Shown here piece after piece: positions 31,647 to 40,995 of a DNA stretch of 64,000 bases. The number at the start of each line of letters is the position of its first letter. Positions within the stretch are counted from its first letter, which is position 1. The stretch covers positions 1 through 64,000 of the forward strand of contig NZ_FNRD01000002.1 of NCBI RefSeq assembly GCF_900107635.1, read 5' to 3'. Origin of the DNA: Flavobacterium gillisiae. Lineage in GTDB: Bacteria > Bacteroidota > Bacteroidia > Flavobacteriales > Flavobacteriaceae. The notes beneath the pieces are model-generated. The model saw nothing but the letters and a program-made list of their open reading frames with translations, had not been told where the DNA came from and ran no database searches. A program made the translations under genes and the position numbers.

Positions 31647-34064
31647 TTATTCGTATTTTAAATATTTTAAAACGTCAACTTTTGTTGCTTGATAGGCTTT
31701 AGACAAAACAACTATTAAAGTGAGTAACATTAAAGCCAGAAATCCAAGTATAAAGGGATAAATAGAAATTTCTATTCGATAAGCAAAATTCTCAAGCCAT
31801 TTATTTAGCGAATAGTAAGCTGGAAATACGGCTATTAAAAACCCAATTATACAGTACAAAATGTATTGCTTAGACAGCTCTTTGAGTAACCTATTCGTAT
31901 CTGCGCCTAATGCTTTCCTAATCGCAATTTCTTTCATGCGCCTTTGTATGGAGTAAGAAGCCAAAGCAAACAATCCGAAAAGAGCAATACCAATAACGAC
32001 TACATTTAGTACTGAAAAGATGTTTTTTTGTTTAACATAACTTTCATATGTTCTGGCATATTCTTTATCTACAAAATCATATTTAAACGGGTATTCTTTA
32101 TCAACTGTCCTCCAAAATTTCTCGATATTCCCAATAGTATTTACCATAGTATCAGAATCCAGTTTAATGAACACTTTGTCTATATTTCTAGCTATATCTA
32201 CCGTTTTTAAATGATAAAAAACAATTGGCGGTATTTTTTCTTCGGGACTTAACAGATTAAAATCTTTAATAATTCCAATAATTTTCATATTTTTTTCTCT
32301 TACCACAATTTCTTTACCAATTGGATTTTTAATGTTCATTAATTTTAGAGCAGTTTCGTTTATCATCACCGAACTAATCGTATCCGAAGCTAGTTTTCTA
32401 TCAAAACCTCTACCTTTTGCTATCTTTATATTTAGCATTTCAAACATTTCAAAGTCTACAGCAATACTCTTTTCTTTAAACAGTTCTTCATTATATAAAA
32501 CGGCTGTTATTGATTTATCTGAACCATCAAAGGACATAAGACCAGTTGAAACTTGCTTAATTCCTTTAATTTTGCTTAATTCTTGTTTTATGGTGGTGTA
32601 TTTATTGTAAATATGTTGTCCAACATTTTCTACTTCATAATCTGACGATGAAAAATGTAACGGTACAGAAATCACTTGGTCTCCTTTAAAACCAAGGTCT
32701 CTACTGCTTAAGTATTGAACTTGTTGATACACAATGTAAGAACCAATAATAAAAAAAGCAGCAACTGCAAATTGAAAAATAAGCATTCCATTACGCAACC
32801 ATATACCGTTTTTGCTTCGACCAAAATTTCCTTTTAATACTTTTAAAGTTTCAAAATTTGATACATAAATCGCTGGAAATATTCCTGCAACCAAAACTGT
32901 AGTTGTAAAAATCAGAATTAATTGCAGGTAAAATTGGTTTCCGATGAGCGTAAGATTTTTGTCTAAAAAGTTGTTATAATAAGGCATAGTTAGTTCTACA
33001 ATTACTAATGCTAGTAAAATCGAAAACAAGCTTATTAAAATAGTTTCAAAAATAAATTGCCTTAGAATGTTGCCTCTAGAAGCGCCTATAATTTTACGGA
33101 CTCCAACCTCTTTAGCTCGATTTATTGCATTGGCTGTTGCCAAATTCATATAATTAACAATGGATAAAATGAGAATCAAAATGGATAAACTCATCATGAT
33201 TAACAAAAATTGATAATTACCTCTACCTTCAGGATAGCCATCCGCTACAGAATGCAACCTCGCTTTTGAAAGAGGCTCCATAAAAACTGTAAAATGACCG
33301 ATTTTCTCAGCCATTTCCTCCGGAGTAAAGCCCGCCTCCTTTGCCACTCTTATTATAAAATCATAATTATATAGCCTTTCTAAGCTCTTTCTCAAATTTT
33401 CTATTTTTAATGGATCCTTGACTTTTATTAATAATTTAAAAGCAAAAGGTGCTTGTGAATTTGCCGTAGTCCATTCCTTCATTCTATTGAATATGATATT
33501 TGGTGCGATTGATGAATTTCCCGGAATTTGATAAACGGCTCGCACAACAAACGCGTGGTCTAAACATTTTACTTGTTTTCCGATTGGATCTTCATCTCCA
33601 AAAACTCTTTTGGCTATATCATCAGAAATAGCAATGCTTGAATCATCTTTTAAAGCTGAAATAGCATCACCTTTGATAATTTTGAAAGGGAAAAAAGAAA
33701 AGAAATTATGCTCTACATTGATTATTTTATCTATAAACTCTTTCTTTCCATTATAAATAATTTTATCCTTTTGATACCAACTGTCAGCATACATAATGCT
33801 TTCTACATTAGTGTCTTTATCTAAAACAGGTTTTAGAAATAAAGAACAATCAGACCAAACTTGACCCTCACCTATATCAACTAACACCTGATAAACATGT
33901 TCTTTTTCAGGGTTCCATTGATCATAAGAATGCTCATCATTCCAATATAACAAAGCGAAAATCAATCCCGCAATACCAATACTCAATCCCAAAACATTGA
34001 GAAACGAAAACAGTTTGTTTTGATTGAGGTGATATATAAATATTTTTATCCAGTTGTGTAACAT
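31647..34064 (-). CDS. FtsX/MacB-type ABC transporter permease 2
   Basis: An 805-residue paralogue of the gene at 29150-31573 with the same two-unit FtsX/MacB_PCD layout. The start at 34064 (MLHNWIKIF) is chosen because it aligns with MLNNWIKIF of the paralogue; an ATG 14 codons upstream is also in frame. Its first ~90 bp of coding DNA and its last ~85 bp are almost identical to those of the paralogue, including bases beyond the stop codon. This points to a recent duplication or ongoing gene conversion. The pair may form a heterodimeric permease. Confidence 0.9.
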   Translation of the reverse strand: MLHNWIKIFIYHLNQNKLFSFLNVLGLSIGIAGLIFALLYWNDEHSYDQWNPEKEHVYQVLVDIGEGQVWSDCSLFLKPVLDKDTNVESIMYADSWYQKDKIIYNGKKEFIDKIINVEHNFFSFFPFKIIKGDAISALKDDSSIAISDDIAKRVFGDEDPIGKQVKCLDHAFVVRAVYQIPGNSSIAPNIIFNRMKEWTTANSQAPFAFKLLIKVKDPLKIENLRKSLERLYNYDFIIRVAKEAGFTPEEMAEKIGHFTVFMEPLSKARLHSVADGYPEGRGNYQFLLIMMSLSILILILSIVNYMNLATANAINRAKEVGVRKIIGASRGNILRQFIFETILISLFSILLALVIVELTMPYYNNFLDKNLTLIGNQFYLQLILIFTTTVLVAGIFPAIYVSNFETLKVLKGNFGRSKNGIWLRNGMLIFQFAVAAFFIIGSYIVYQQVQYLSSRDLGFKGDQVISVPLHFSSSDYEVENVGQHIYNKYTTIKQELSKIKGIKQVSTGLMSFDGSDKSITAVLYNEELFKEKSIAVDFEMFEMLNIKIAKGRGFDRKLASDTISSVMINETALKLMNIKNPIGKEIVVREKNMKIIGIIKDFNLLSPEEKIPPIVFYHLKTVDIARNIDKVFIKLDSDTMVNTIGNIEKFWRTVDKEYPFKYDFVDKEYARTYESYVKQKNIFSVLNVVVIGIALFGLFALASYSIQRRMKEIAIRKALGADTNRLLKELSKQYILYCIIGFLIAVFPAYYSLNKWLENFAYRIEISIYPFILGFLALMLLTLIVVLSKAYQATKVDVLKYLKYE

Positions 34065-34210
34065 AATTTTTAATTGATGATTTTGATTGCTTCGCCAGTT
34101 CGCCACTTTGGCTCGTGTGATGATTGAAACCGTATATTATTGACTAAGTGAACTGCAAAGCAATTCGAAAATGAATGTGATAATTGATATTAAGATTAGT
34201 ATCATGATAA

Positions 34211-34912
34211 TTACACTTTAAAAACATCAACATTCCTTTGATTGCTTTTTTCAGAGAAAATAACGCCATCTTTCATCAGGATGGTTTTTTGAGAAAATGC
34301 CGCATCATAATCCGAATGGGTAACCATCAAGATAGTCGCACCTTTGGCATGCAAATCAGTTAATAATTCCATTACTTCGTTTCCATTTTTACTGTCCAAA
34401 TTTCCAGTAGGCTCATCAGCCAAAATAATTTTAGGATCGTTTATCAAAGCTCTTGCTACAGCCACACGTTGTTGTTGCCCACCAGAAAGTTGTTGTGGAT
34501 AATACTTCAGCCGATGTGCAATGTTTAATTTTTTGGCAATTGCTTCTACTTTTAGTTTTCTTTCCGAAGCTTTTACATTATTATAAATTAACGGTAATTC
34601 GATATTATCATAAACCGAAAGCTCGTCTATAAGGTTAAAATTCTGAAAAATAAATCCGATATTTTCCTTACGAACACTAGAACGCCCTTTTTCTCTTAGC
34701 CCAATCATTTCTTGGTTCAACAAGGTATAACTCCCGTCTGAAGCACTATCTAACAATCCTATGATATTGAGTAATGTGGATTTTCCGCAACCCGAAGGCC
34801 CCATAATCGAAAGAAAATCTCCCTCGTTGATTTGCAAATTAATTCCGCTTAAAGCCGACGTTTCTAACTCTTCTGTTCTGAAGATCTTGGTTAGGTTTTG
34901 AATTGTTATCAT
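34211..34912 (-). CDS. MacB/LolD-type ABC transporter ATP-binding protein
   Basis: A 233-residue ABC ATPase. Walker A is GPSGCGKST near residues 39-47, the signature is LSGGQQQRVAVARAL near 140, Walker B is IILADEPTG, and the switch His is in MVTHSD. Sequence and context place it in the MacB/LolD/FtsE group that pairs with FtsX-type permeases. The operon order is adaptor, ATPase, permease 2, permease 1, all on the minus strand, with the sigma-54 regulator divergent. Confidence 0.95.
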   Translation of the reverse strand: MITIQNLTKIFRTEELETSALSGINLQINEGDFLSIMGPSGCGKSTLLNIIGLLDSASDGSYTLLNQEMIGLREKGRSSVRKENIGFIFQNFNLIDELSVYDNIELPLIYNNVKASERKLKVEAIAKKLNIAHRLKYYPQQLSGGQQQRVAVARALINDPKIILADEPTGNLDSKNGNEVMELLTDLHAKGATILMVTHSDYDAAFSQKTILMKDGVIFSEKSNQRNVDVFKV

Positions 34913-34967
34913 CCTTTTATAGTTTTTATGTTTACTTATATTTAGTTATCCTTGATTTTTGAATGTA

Positions 34968-35005
34968 GATTTTCATCGTTCAGAAATCAAAAATCGTTAA
35001 TCCAC
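34968..35005. repeat. AGATTAACG-type repeat inside the efflux operon
   Basis: Contains TCAGAAATCAAAAATCGTTA and neighbouring TGTAGATTTTC/CTACAATC. It shares the CAGAAATC...AAAAATCGTTAATC phrase with the right arm of the leuC-leuD inverted repeat. It lies in the gap between ATPase and adaptor. Confidence 0.55.
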
Positions 35006-35014
35006 AATCTACAA

Positions 35015-36253
35015 TCATTGTATATTCAGTTCTTCAACTTCTTTATAGTCCGCATAAGACGAAGTGATTACTTTTTCGCCTTCTTTCAATCCTTCTAAAA
35101 CCTCGTAATAGGAAGGGTTTTCTCTACCTAATTTTATGTTTCTTCTCACTCCCTTATTTCCGTTGACAACAAAGAGCCACTTTCCTGCAGTTTCTTGATT
35201 GAAGCTTCCTTTAGGAATCACCAAAATTTTATTCTTTTCAGATAAGATAAGCTTCACGCCAAAACTTAGTCCGTCTTGCAACGCCAACTCTTCTTTTGAA
35301 TCAAAAAGCAATTCTACCTGAAAACGACCACTTTTAACCTCTGGAATCACTTTGACCACAGACACAGTTACTGTTTTTCCTTTAAACTCAATTTGCCCTT
35401 TTAAACCCACACGTATCTTCTCCAAATAAAATTCATCCACTTGCGCACTCAGCTTGTAACCTTCCCGAGAATCAATTCGACCGATACTCTCTCCAGCTTG
35501 AAATGTTTTTCCTAAAATAGGTTCAAATGAAGTTAATCTTCCTGAAACTGGCGCCGTAATCAAGAAGTTTTTTTTATTACTTCTCAGAATATCCAAACTC
35601 ATCTCCATGGTTTGTATCGAACGATTTATCTGCGAAATCTGGACTTGGTTGGTTTGTTTCTCTTTTTGAATACTCGTGCGAATATTGCTTTTACGCTCTT
35701 CTTGAAAACGCAGACTTTCCTTAATTACATTCCAATCATTTCTTGAAATAATATCTTTTTCGAATAATTTGGCATTCATATCATACACTCTTTTAGCATC
35801 ATTATAATCATGTTCTATTAAAGCCAAATCTTTAGTCAAGTTCAATTCTTGATTTCTAATATTAAGTTTTCCAGTGTTTAAATTATTGATTTGCTCAATG
35901 ATTGCGGTTTCCTGCGTCAGGTAATTCAACTCTGTATTGGGATTATACATGCGTGCCAGCGATTGTCCTTGCCTAACCATTGCTCCGTTTTCTACAAAAA
36001 TTTCTTTGACTGAACCCCCTTCAATGATATTGACCAATACCAAATTCAATGGTTCAACTTTGGCCTGAAACACAATAAAATCTTCAAAAAATTCTTGACT
36101 TACTTCTTTTACTAATAATTCATCCGCTTTTATATTTAAACTTCGCTTTTTGGATACTGAAGCATAAACAATTACTCCTGCAACTAAAAAACTCACAAAT
36201 CCTATTGTTAAGTACCTAAATTTTCTATTTTTACGGGGAATAACCTTGTCCAT
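35015..36253 (-). CDS. HlyD/MacA-type periplasmic adaptor
   Basis: A 412-residue membrane-fusion protein. One N-terminal transmembrane anchor (about residues 14-32) is followed by a biotinyl-lipoyl half-motif (VNIIEGGSVKEIFVENGAMVRQGQ), a long helical hairpin (~105-225, coiled-coil-like), the return lipoyl half (APVSGRLTSFEPILG), and beta-barrel and membrane-proximal domains. It bridges the inner-membrane ABC permeases to an outer-membrane channel, which is not encoded here. It is the first gene of the operon, with a candidate sigma-54 promoter at 36282-36298. Confidence 0.93.
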   Translation of the reverse strand: MDKVIPRKNRKFRYLTIGFVSFLVAGVIVYASVSKKRSLNIKADELLVKEVSQEFFEDFIVFQAKVEPLNLVLVNIIEGGSVKEIFVENGAMVRQGQSLARMYNPNTELNYLTQETAIIEQINNLNTGKLNIRNQELNLTKDLALIEHDYNDAKRVYDMNAKLFEKDIISRNDWNVIKESLRFQEERKSNIRTSIQKEKQTNQVQISQINRSIQTMEMSLDILRSNKKNFLITAPVSGRLTSFEPILGKTFQAGESIGRIDSREGYKLSAQVDEFYLEKIRVGLKGQIEFKGKTVTVSVVKVIPEVKSGRFQVELLFDSKEELALQDGLSFGVKLILSEKNKILVIPKGSFNQETAGKWLFVVNGNKGVRRNIKLGRENPSYYEVLEGLKEGEKVITSSYADYKEVEELNIQ

Positions 36254-36281
36254 TTTTTATAATAATTTACTGATTATCAAC

Positions 36282-36298
36282 ATACAAAAACATGCCAA
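36282..36298 (-). promoter_or_regulatory. Candidate sigma-54 promoter of the efflux operon
   Basis: The minus strand reads TTGGCATG, then a T-run and TTGTA, resembling the TTGGCACG-N4-TTGC consensus. The spacing is one base short and the final C is A, so it is imperfect. It lies about 30 bases before the adaptor start, and two enhancer-like dyads lie about 60-115 bp further upstream. Confidence 0.4.
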
Positions 36299-36358
36299 AG
36301 GATTTATAATCCGTAAAACAATGGTTATCAATACGGTTGCAACAAATCTAAAAATCGA

Positions 36359-36378
36359 ACTGTTCAAAAACGGACAGT
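36359..36378. promoter_or_regulatory. Enhancer-like dyad 1 (sigma-54 activator site)
   Basis: ACTGTTC-AAAAAC-GGACAGT, with arms that match as reverse complements at six of seven positions. It shares the TGTTCA core with the second dyad 22 bp away. Confidence 0.5.
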
Positions 36379-36382
36379 CTCC

Positions 36383-36398
36383 TGTTCATAAGTGAACA
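36383..36398. promoter_or_regulatory. Enhancer-like dyad 2 (sigma-54 activator site)
   Basis: TGTTCA-TAAG-TGAACA, a perfect 16-bp dyad just before the regulator start at 36412. The two dyads are 22 bp apart (two helical turns), as expected for a dimer-binding NtrC-type enhancer serving the divergent operon. Confidence 0.55.
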
Positions 36399-36411
36399 AA
36401 AACAAATACTG

Positions 36412-37760
36412 ATGCGAAAAAAACAAGCCAAAATACTTATTGTTGATGACCAAGAAGAGATTCTTTTTTCGGCAAAAATGATCTTGAAGAAGCATTTTGA
36501 AGAAATTTTCACAACAAACAACCCGAAAAAACTACTGAATATCCTTGGCGAAAACCAAATTGATGTTGTTTTACTAGACATGAACTACCGCATTGGATTT
36601 GAAGATGGACGAGAAGGCATCCACTGGCTAAAAGAAATAAAAACCCTATCGCCAAAAACAGTCGTGCTATTAATGACCGCTTTTGGCAAGATAGAAACCG
36701 CTGTAGAAGGCATGAAAATAGGCGCATTTGATTATATTTTAAACCTTGGGATAATATAAAATTACTCTCTACTATAGATAAAGCGGTTGTAGAAAGTCGA
36801 AAACTCAATCGAACATCAAACTCAGAACCCGCTCCTAAAAAGCACTTCATTGGTACTTCCGAAAAAATAAAACAGGCGTACTCCATTGCTGAAAAAGTAG
36901 CAAAAACAGATGCGAACGTCCTTATTTTAGGCGAAAACGGAACCGGTAAATTTGTCTTTGCCGAACATATACACCTACATTCTACTCGAAAAGACAAACC
37001 ATTCATTCATATTGATTTGGGTTCGTTAAGCGAAAACTTATTTGAAAGCGAACTATTTGGCTATGCCAAAGGTGCTTTTACCGATGCTAAAACTGATACA
37101 CCAGGACGATTTGAAATTGCAGATAATGGAACTATCTTTCTAGACGAAATAGGCAATATTCCTTTGCATTTGCAATCAAAACTTTTGCATGTTTTGCAAA
37201 CAAAAAAAGTCACACGCTTGGGCGAAAGCAAACCACGACCATTAAATGTACGGATCATAGCAGCAACAAACAGCGATATCAAGGCCGAAGTCGAAAACAA
37301 AACATTTCGCGAAGACTTGTTGTATCGTATTAATACCATGGAAATAAACTTGCCGTCTTTGCGAGAGCGCAAAGATGATATTGTACCCATGGCGCAATTT
37401 ATTTTAAAACAATTAGGCGAAAAATACAATCAAAATGATGTTGTTTTTGACACTAACGTGGCCGAATATATGGAACGTTATCCTTGGAAAGGAAACATTA
37501 GAGAATTAGAAAATAAGATTGAAAGAGCCTTGATCATGTCAGATGACAATACAATTTCGGTAACTGATTTAGACTTACTCCACTTCGAGCACACTGTAAC
37601 AACAGACGAACATCCCTTATCTGAAATAGAGAAAAATGCTATAGAAAAATCTCTTTTTAAAAACAGTGGTAACATTAGTAAAACCGCCGAAGAATTGGGT
37701 TTATCCAGAGCCTCATTATACCGAAGACTTGAAAAATACGACCTTAAAAATAACGACTAA
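36412..37760 (+). pseudogene. Sigma-54-dependent response regulator, frameshifted as read
   Basis: An NtrC-family regulator split by one frameshift. The first frame (36412-36759) encodes the receiver: acidic pair at residues 12-13, phospho-acceptor Asp56, and a GAFDYI motif. It then runs into an early stop. The other frame continues at once with KPWDN, the AAA+ domain (GENGTGK Walker A, GYAKGAFTDAK, the GAFTGA-like loop that contacts sigma-54, FREDLLYRIN, and RELEN), and a Fis-type helix-turn-helix ending SRASLYRRLEKYDLKNND. Restoring a single A in the TTTTAAA stretch (36737-36743) joins them into 449 residues. The rest is intact, so a sequencing error or recent mutation fits best. Confidence 0.85.
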
Positions 37761-39106
37761 TGAACAGCTGGAAATTTTACAATGCCCTTTTCGCAAGAGT
37801 TTTTATTGTCATAATCACACTCGCTTTCTCACTTTATCTATTTGGGAATAGCTATTTGTATAGTGGTATTTTAATTTTAGTTTTTGCTGTTTTACTCTGT
37901 GCCGAAATGTATTCCTACATCAAAAACAAATTGATCTTTTACGATAAAACCATACTTTCAATACTAAACAATGACTTTTCGGCTAATTTTCCTGCTACTG
38001 CTAAAGAAGGAGATTACAAAAACCTTTATCTCTTATATGACTCTTTAAAACAGAAACAGCACGACGGCAGCTCAAAAGAATTAATTTATCGTTCGATAAT
38101 AAATAATATAGATACGGCAGTTTTAATATTAGAAAAAAATAATGACTGGAATATTTTTTTGATGAACGATTGTTTTTCCACTCTTTTCAGTGTCCCAAAA
38201 GTGACTAATTGGGAATATCTTAAGAATTACCTGCCGTCGCTTTGCGAAGAAATTGAAAACACCGGTTTTAAAGAATTAAAGACATCCATTAACATCAAAA
38301 TAGAGAAACAAGAAGCGCAGACATTTATGTTGCAAACTTCACTAACAAAATCATTCAACAAAGACTATTTTATTATTTTACTAGACAGCATCCAGCGTGT
38401 TATTGAGAAAAAAGAAAAAGAAGCTTGGATTAATTTGATGAAAATCATATCTCACGAATTAATGAATTCTTTGACTCCTATTCGATCGCTGTCGCAAAAT
38501 TTACTCCAAATAGTAGATCAAGACCATTTAGAGCCTGAAGATTTTGAAGATATAAAAAGCAGCATTTCGACTATTATAAATCGTAGTGACCATTTGCAGT
38601 TTTTTGTAGAAAATTACCGAAAGCTCGCTACACTACCAACACCCAACAAAAAACCAACATCTGTTCATTTGCTGTTTGAAGACTGCCTGAAAATCATGTC
38701 GGCTATTTTCGAGTCTGAAAACATCGAAATCATCAATGAAATCGATAAAAACCAAATAATTACTATTGATCAAAACCAAATCGAACAAGTCATTATCAAC
38801 TTACTAACCAATAGCATTTTTGCCTTAAAAGAGAAAAAGCAAAAAACCATAAAGCTAACAACAACGTCACAAAACAATCGTTTTTACATCACGATATCAG
38901 ACAATGGAAAAGGAATAGAAAGTGAAATTAAAGACAAAATATTCTTGCCTTTTTTCACTACACGAAAAGATGGTGCTGGTATTGGACTGACACTTTCGAA
39001 AAATAGTATTGAAGCACACGGCGGTTATTTGAGTCATCAAACTGACTCCGAGGGATCAGGCGGAAGAACTCATTTTACCATCTGTTTTATTCAAGAAGGT
39101 AATTAA
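37760..39106 (+). CDS. Sensor histidine kinase of the sigma-54 pair
   Basis: A 448-residue membrane kinase. Two N-terminal transmembrane segments (near residues 12-28 and 34-52) are followed by a PAS-like region (~85-200) and the kinase core: H-box SHELMNSLTPIRSL (His near 234), N-box EQVIINLLTNSIFAL, G1 DNGKGIE and G2 GAGIGLTLSKN. It forms a TAATG overlap with the regulator gene, so the two are coupled. It should phosphorylate the sigma-54 regulator upstream, and through it control the divergent efflux operon. Confidence 0.94.
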   Translation: MNSWKFYNALFARVFIVIITLAFSLYLFGNSYLYSGILILVFAVLLCAEMYSYIKNKLIFYDKTILSILNNDFSANFPATAKEGDYKNLYLLYDSLKQKQHDGSSKELIYRSIINNIDTAVLILEKNNDWNIFLMNDCFSTLFSVPKVTNWEYLKNYLPSLCEEIENTGFKELKTSINIKIEKQEAQTFMLQTSLTKSFNKDYFIILLDSIQRVIEKKEKEAWINLMKIISHELMNSLTPIRSLSQNLLQIVDQDHLEPEDFEDIKSSISTIINRSDHLQFFVENYRKLATLPTPNKKPTSVHLLFEDCLKIMSAIFESENIEIINEIDKNQIITIDQNQIEQVIINLLTNSIFALKEKKQKTIKLTTTSQNNRFYITISDNGKGIESEIKDKIFLPFFTTRKDGAGIGLTLSKNSIEAHGGYLSHQTDSEGSGGRTHFTICFIQEGN

Positions 39107-39129
39107 TGTCAATTCTATTGGATTATTAA

Positions 39130-39456
39130 CTATTCCCACATTGGTGGCTGCCAAAAATGTTTCTCAAAATTCACAATTTGATTCTCGACTACTTCAATTC
39201 CTTCACTTTCTAATAATTGCTGCATCAGATTTGTACCGTCAAAATGGAATTTCCCGGTAAGTAGTCCTTTTCTGTTCACCACGCGGTGTGCGGGAACATC
39301 GTCCATATTGTGTGAGGCATTCATTGCCCAGCCCACCATTCTAGCTGAACGGGCTGTTCCTAACGCTTTGGCAATAGCACCATAAGAAGTAACTCTCCCG
39401 TAAGGAATTTGTCTTGCAACAGCATAGACCCTTTCGAAAAAATTCTCGTTTGACAT
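39130..39456 (-). CDS. Alkyltransferase-like protein (MGMT family, no active cysteine)
   Basis: A 108-residue protein made only of the DNA-binding domain of O6-alkylguanine-DNA alkyltransferases. It has YGRVTSYGAIAKALG near residues 19-33 and VGWAMNASHN. The active-site PCHR motif of true transferases reads PAHR here (near residues 54-57), so no alkyl transfer is possible. Such alkyltransferase-like proteins bind damaged bases and flag them for nucleotide excision repair. E. coli-type relatives usually have Trp at the Cys site, so Ala is a variant. Confidence 0.88.
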   Translation of the reverse strand: MSNENFFERVYAVARQIPYGRVTSYGAIAKALGTARSARMVGWAMNASHNMDDVPAHRVVNRKGLLTGKFHFDGTNLMQQLLESEGIEVVENQIVNFEKHFWQPPMWE

Positions 39457-39505
39457 AGTTTTAAATTATAAAATGGTAAAAGTCGATTCGCAAGTAGGCA
39501 CTACA

Positions 39506-40141
39506 CTATCTTAAATAATATCTTATGATATTGAATAAAGTAATTATCGAAACTACGCCCGTTATACTACCAATAATAGTATTCATATTCCGCAATAGAT
39601 AATCTGCTTTGTCTTCTATTTTTTGAAAGAAGGTAATGTAAAAATAAAAAACTAGCGTAGATCCTAATACCGCTCCGATAACAAAAGTAAGAATCGAGCT
39701 TGCATTAAAAGAAAAGATATGATAGGAAGAAAGCGTTATACTAACAAAAACGTAGTAGGGAATTGGAAAGAAATTAAGCGCCGAGAGTAACATCCCAAGA
39801 AAAAAACGTTTCTTTTTACTGCTTTTCTTGATTTTGGCTTTCTTAATTTTTGGTTTTTTGGCTATCCACAAAAAATAAACCGTCAAAGCGCCAAATATCC
39901 CAAAGCCTATCTCACGTAATAAAATGATAATATCCGGCCGAATATTTATAACACGCGCAAATAATATAGCCAAATAAGCTTGAAAAAAAATAATTATTAC
40001 TGCCCCAAATACAAACCAGATAGCATTTCTTTTCCCTTCCTTTAGGTTCACTTTAGCTGCCGTCATATTGAGCAATCCTGGCGGAGTAATCCCTATTAAA
40101 GCAGTGATAAAACCAGAAAGTAAAGATATAATTAAATTCAT
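39506..40141 (-). CDS. LysE-family exporter
   Basis: A ~211-residue inner-membrane protein with five to six hydrophobic helices and the LysE/RhtB start GFITALIGITPPGLLNMTAAK near residues 7-27. A Lys-rich loop (KKPKIKKAKIKKSSKKKR) faces the cytoplasm. Members export amino acids or small polar molecules, and this substrate is unknown. The start at 40141 is preferred because the N-terminal helix then begins at once. An in-frame ATG at 40180 is also possible. The trmB gene ends 15 bases before that longer start. Confidence 0.85.
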   Translation of the reverse strand: MNLIISLLSGFITALIGITPPGLLNMTAAKVNLKEGKRNAIWFVFGAVIIIFFQAYLAILFARVINIRPDIIILLREIGFGIFGALTVYFLWIAKKPKIKKAKIKKSSKKKRFFLGMLLSALNFFPIPYYVFVSITLSSYHIFSFNASSILTFVIGAVLGSTLVFYFYITFFQKIEDKADYLLRNMNTIIGSITGVVSIITLFNIIRYYLR

Positions 40142-40195
40142 AGGCAGGGTGTCAGCATTCACAAAAGGCAACCAATTCAAACTTTAAAAAAATAA

Positions 40196-40873
40196 TTACT
40201 CTTTAATTTTGAATCGAATATACGTAATTGCTTTGTTAACTTCCAAATATTGTTTTTCGTAAAAAGTCTGAAAAGCAGTTACTTCTTCTGGACTTCCTTC
40301 GTTAACATATACGTTGTGATTCGCATACAAAACTTCGTGTCCTTCACCATGAAGTAAACCCAGTGTATATCCATGCATGAATTCACTGTCTGTTTTAAGA
40401 TTTACAACACCGTCTTTTTTAAGTACTTTTTTATACAATTGCAGAAACTCAGAATTTGTCATTCTATGTTTGGTACGTTTGTATTTTATTTGAGGATCTG
40501 GAAAAGTTATCCAGATTTCATCCACTTCATTTTCGGCAAAAATATGATTGATTAATTCGATTTGAGTTCGAATAAAAGCTACGTTATGCAATCCTGTCTC
40601 TACAGCAGTTTTAGCACCACGCCAAAAACGGGCTCCTTTAATATCTATTCCAACGAAATTTTTATTGGGATATCTTTCGGCAAGACCAACTGAATATTCT
40701 CCTTTACCACAACCCAATTCCAAAACTACAGGGTTATCATTTTTAAAGAAATCTGAATTCCATTTCCCTTTTAAAGGAAATAAATCACCTACTACTTCTT
40801 CTCTTGTTGGTTGAAAAACATTGGTAAATGTTTCGTTTTCCTTGAACCTTTTTAATTTATTTTTGCTTCCCAC
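40196..40873 (-). CDS. trmB: tRNA (guanine-46-N7)-methyltransferase
   Basis: A 225-residue TrmB. The SAM-binding motif is VLELGCGKGEYSVGLA near residues 50-65, followed by VGIDIKGARFWRGAK, the aspartate-proline pair ITFPDPQIKYKRTKHR, and the C-terminal LKTDSEFMHGYT. It methylates G46 of the tRNA variable loop. Likely the first gene of a two-gene transcript with the LysE exporter (gap 15-54 bases depending on the start). Confidence 0.96.
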   Translation of the reverse strand: MGSKNKLKRFKENETFTNVFQPTREEVVGDLFPLKGKWNSDFFKNDNPVVLELGCGKGEYSVGLAERYPNKNFVGIDIKGARFWRGAKTAVETGLHNVAFIRTQIELINHIFAENEVDEIWITFPDPQIKYKRTKHRMTNSEFLQLYKKVLKKDGVVNLKTDSEFMHGYTLGLLHGEGHEVLYANHNVYVNEGSPEEVTAFQTFYEKQYLEVNKAITYIRFKIKE

Positions 40874-40995
40874 GATTTTTCAAATATTTTTGCAAAATTA
40901 AGGAAATATATAAGACCGAAGGCCGAACGCAAGAAAAATTAATACCAAGCCTATTCGAGCATGTGAAAAAGCACGATTTATACTAAATCATTTAG

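Noticed and set aside
36291..36298. Treating TTGGCATG as a firm sigma-54 promoter
   Set aside because: The -12 part is misplaced by one base and lacks the final C, so it is kept as a candidate only.
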